Source of the DNA: Actinomycetota bacterium
GTDB lineage: Bacteria; Actinomycetota; Humimicrobiia; Humimicrobiales; Humimicrobiaceae
Reading direction: 5' to 3'
Assembly (NCBI GenBank): GCA_016932375.1
Contig: JAFGDA010000147.1
Span: 1 to 8,025 of the forward strand
DNA: 8,025 bases
Position numbers and translations under genes: made by a program. Below are positions 5,971 to 8,025 of this stretch, piece after piece. A model generated the notes under the pieces. That model was not told where the DNA came from, did no database searches, and saw only the letters and a program-made list of their open reading frames with translations. Position 1 is the first letter of the stretch. Each line of letters opens with the position of its first letter.

Positions 5971-6892
5971 ATACATCTTCAAGTATGTCAATAATCGTGT
6001 TGCGGGTCTCTTTACTTATCCAGCCGTTCTGGCAGGCGATATGGGCGGCCCTTTTCCCCATTACGCAGTATATTTCAATTTCATTTCCATTAAAAATTTT
6101 TTTTAAATTTTTAATATGGTCTCTCACCGTCCCTGAATCGCCCCTTGATATGGGACCGGTCAGTGATTCCCGGGGACCCATTTTTTTTATATTCCTGAAA
6201 GTGTCTTCAATAAGGTTTTCCAGTCCTTTTAATGAATTAAAGGGATCCATTCCAATTTTTTCGCATATTGATAATGCGTAGTTAACATTCACCACGAGGT
6301 AATTGGATGCAATGCATGCGGCCGCGTGATACAGGGGCTTGTCCCTGTCTTTTACCTCCACGTTTACGCCCCCGAGTCTTTCAACAATAATTTTTATTAA
6401 TTCCTTTTCTTTTTTTCCTCCCGCAGTTGTTCCAAATACTGTGCCCGGTATTGTTGATATTGAATCACTTATTGAGGCAAAAGACTTAAGCGGGTGAATG
6501 GACCCGGTAAGGGCTCCTGATTTCCTGGCTGGCTCAAGGACGGAAAGTTGTTTCGAGCCACTAAAATGTATGAAAAAACGTTGTGTTTTATCCTCTTTTA
6601 TTCCTCCTGTTATTTCACGGCAGACTTCCCCAATAATATCATCTGGTGTCGTAATGAATATGCAATTACCTTTCTTCGCAGCTTCTATATTGTTTGTTGT
6701 AAACAGGATTTTGCCTTCCGTATCCTTTATTATGTTTCTTGCTTTTTTAAGTGAGGCGGGTGTTTTTGAAGCTATTGCCGTTATATGGAAGTCCGGGGAT
6801 TCCTTAACCTGAACCGCTCCTGCAATAGCAGTACCAAGCTTGCCTGATCCAATAACAGCAATTTCCAGATTTTGAAAATTTTTTATTTTTAT
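5969..6892 (-). CDS. panG: Rossmann-like/DUF2520 protein, probable ketopantoate reductase (PanG type)
   Basis: The open frame from the stop at 5969 extends without interruption to 6904 and encodes one complete protein of about 307 residues. The N-terminal half is a Rossmann domain with EIAVIGSGKLGTAIA, the GxGxxG dinucleotide-binding loop. IHPLKSF (the HPL motif of the family) follows in the middle. The C-terminal half has the DUF2520 helical signature, including AAACIASN and LTGPISRGDSGTV. Proteins of this family next to pan genes have been described as PanG, an NADPH-dependent ketopantoate reductase that makes pantoate, and the adjacent panC and panD support that role here. The frame contains no ATG, GTG or TTG before an internal GTG at 6361, which would lose the Rossmann domain. 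I place the start at ATA 6892, nine bases after AAAGG. CTG at 6868 is the alternative. Confidence 0.8.
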   Translation of the reverse strand: MKIKNFQNLEIAVIGSGKLGTAIAGAVQVKESPDFHITAIASKTPASLKKARNIIKDTEGKILFTTNNIEAAKKGNCIFITTPDDIIGEVCREITGGIKEDKTQRFFIHFSGSKQLSVLEPARKSGALTGSIHPLKSFASISDSISTIPGTVFGTTAGGKKEKELIKIIVERLGGVNVEVKDRDKPLYHAAACIASNYLVVNVNYALSICEKIGMDPFNSLKGLENLIEDTFRNIKKMGPRESLTGPISRGDSGTVRDHIKNLKKIFNGNEIEIYCVMGKRAAHIACQNGWISKETRNTIIDILEDV

Positions 6893-6901
6893 TATTACTA
6901 T

Positions 6902-6906
6902 CCTTT
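6902..6906 (-). promoter_or_regulatory. Ribosome-binding site of the panG-like gene
   Basis: AAAGG (6906 to 6902 on the minus strand) lies between the dnaN stop and the panG-like frame. It is followed at six and nine bases by ATA codons in the panG frame, and no ATG, GTG or TTG falls at a usable distance. It bears directly on where translation begins. An 11-bp palindrome TGCAAATTGCA (6908-6918) sits just upstream. Confidence 0.5.
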
Positions 6907-6940
6907 ATGCAAATTGCAGAAAACCCGGAAACTTCCTTAC

Positions 6941-8025
6941 TTATGATACCTTAATTGGCATTATAAGATACAGCAGGCCTTTTTCTTTTTCAGGTGTCAA
7001 AAGTATTGGTTTTAGGGAATCATTTATAGAAATAACAATATTTTTCCCTTCTATCATTGTAAGCCCGTCTATAAGGAAGCCGGGGTTAAAAGCAATTTCT
7101 ATCCTTTCGCCATCATATGGTATTTGAAAACCTTCACTTGATCTCCCTATCTCCTTTATATCCATTTCAACTGTTATCTCCCCTTTTTCCATTAAAAGTT
7201 TGACCGGCATGTTGTCCTGGGAAATTGAAGATATCCTTCTTACCACATCAAGCATTTTTTCCCTATCAACAATTATATTATGTTTTGAAGACGGCGGAAT
7301 TAATTGTTTATAATCCGGAAATTTACCTGAAATCAATCTTGATATAACGGTGTTTTTTATCTTTCCATTTTTTTTGATTAAAAACGCTATTTGTTTTTCC
7401 CCTATGTTTACTTCTATTTCCCCACCATCTGTTTCACTTTTTACAACACTGTCTAAAACTTTTTCCGGCACCACTACCTTTATTTCAGGATAACCTTTTT
7501 CTATTTCCTCACTGTATGAAGCAAGCCTGTAGCTGTCTGTGGCAACCATCGTAATGTTTCTTTCGCTGGTTTCAACCAGGACACCGGTGAGTATAACCCT
7601 GCTCTCATCAGTAGAAGTGGCTTTCTGGACCTTTGTTACTATTTTTTTTAGTTTATCCATACTGATTTTAAATGTGTTTTCCTTTTTTAATTCAGGAAAA
7701 CCCGGGAATTCTTCAAGAGATAGTGTGTTTAATATAAAATTTGCATTACCGCATGATATTTGTACCTGGTTGGTTTCTTCGTTTAAATAAAACCCGATTT
7801 TTGATTCATCCAGGCTTTTTAATACGTTTGAAAGTATTTTTAAAGGCACAACCACCTTTCCTTTTTCCTCTATTTTAACCTCAACCGACGTTTTTATGCT
7901 TGCCTCCAGGTCTGTTGTATAAAGGTCCAGTGTTGTTCCTGCCTCAAGGAGCACCCCGTTTAGTATAAATGATGATGTTTTTGTGTTTATTATCCTTCCT
8001 GAAAAAAGCAGCGCTTCCAGGAAAT
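6941..8025 (-). CDS. dnaN: DNA polymerase III beta subunit (sliding clamp), 5' end outside the window
   Basis: The frame is open from the right edge (first full codon at 8023) to the TAA at 6941, giving 360 residues. Only about a dozen N-terminal residues should be missing compared with the usual ~370. The visible protein begins FLEALLFSGRIINTKTSS, a standard clamp N-terminus. It continues with VLLEAG and LYTTDLEASI (first domain), VATDSYRLASYSEE (second domain, the ATDSxRL signature), GKFPDYKQLIPP and KPILLTP, and ends YLIMPIKVS, matching the MP[VIM][RK] tail of the family. DnaN forms a ring around DNA that holds the replicative polymerase. An internal GTG at 7954 is not the real start. The panG-like frame begins within about 50 bases of the stop with no terminator visible between them, so dnaN and the pan genes may share a transcript. 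Confidence 0.95.
   Translation of the reverse strand, partial: FLEALLFSGRIINTKTSSFILNGVLLEAGTTLDLYTTDLEASIKTSVEVKIEEKGKVVVPLKILSNVLKSLDESKIGFYLNEETNQVQISCGNANFILNTLSLEEFPGFPELKKENTFKISMDKLKKIVTKVQKATSTDESRVILTGVLVETSERNITMVATDSYRLASYSEEIEKGYPEIKVVVPEKVLDSVVKSETDGGEIEVNIGEKQIAFLIKKNGKIKNTVISRLISGKFPDYKQLIPPSSKHNIIVDREKMLDVVRRISSISQDNMPVKLLMEKGEITVEMDIKEIGRSSEGFQIPYDGERIEIAFNPGFLIDGLTMIEGKNIVISINDSLKPILLTPEKEKGLLYLIMPIKVS

Noticed and set aside
5969..6361. Annotation of a separate 130-residue DUF2520-only protein starting at GTG 6361
   Set aside because: The same frame continues upstream with a complete Rossmann domain and family motifs, so this would be an artificial truncation.
6941..7954. 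A dnaN start at GTG 7954
   Set aside because: The frame continues to the window edge encoding the normal clamp N-terminus, so 7954 is internal.
1..8025. tRNA, rRNA, CRISPR, insertion sequences, toxin-antitoxin or defence genes
   Set aside because: Both strands were read through; no cloverleaf, regularly spaced repeat array, transposase motif or defence-type domain was found.

Overview
The window is a piece of an AT-rich bacterial chromosome with dense coding. Seven genes lie on the minus strand and one on the plus strand. ATA, AGA and AGG codons are frequent, one gene starts at TTG, and two proteins have lipobox signal peptides. This suits a low-GC, probably anaerobic, Clostridia-like or candidate-lineage bacterium. 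The sequence alone does not settle the taxonomy, and no phage, transposon, CRISPR or tRNA is visible.

Reading the minus strand from the right edge, the first block runs dnaN (cut by the window edge), then a Rossmann/DUF2520 ketopantoate-reductase-type gene (panG-like), panC, panD and a lipoprotein with two FxLYD-like repeats. PanG, PanC and PanD would supply three steps of pantothenate synthesis: ketopantoate to pantoate, beta-alanine from aspartate, and ligation of the two. panB is not in the window. Two things stand out here. The panG-like frame is intact over about 310 codons but has no ATG, GTG or TTG before its catalytic half. The panC leader carries a 24-bp tandem direct repeat.

In the middle, corA (a Mg2+/Co2+ channel) lies on the plus strand. 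It converges tail-to-tail with the lipoprotein gene across only 10 bp, and diverges from a solute-binding lipoprotein gene across a 228-bp AT-rich spacer.

The left block reads leftward: an orphan family-1-type extracellular solute-binding lipoprotein, an ECF-type sigma factor that starts at TTG, and the first 82 codons of a membrane protein that could be its anti-sigma factor. No transporter permease is visible beside the binding protein. A role for this block in envelope sensing and transcriptional response is a reasonable but untested inference.

Most of the window is ordinary housekeeping and envelope content. The most checkable oddities are the missing start codon of the panG-like gene, the placement of dnaN next to pantothenate genes, and the orphan binding protein beside a sigma factor.
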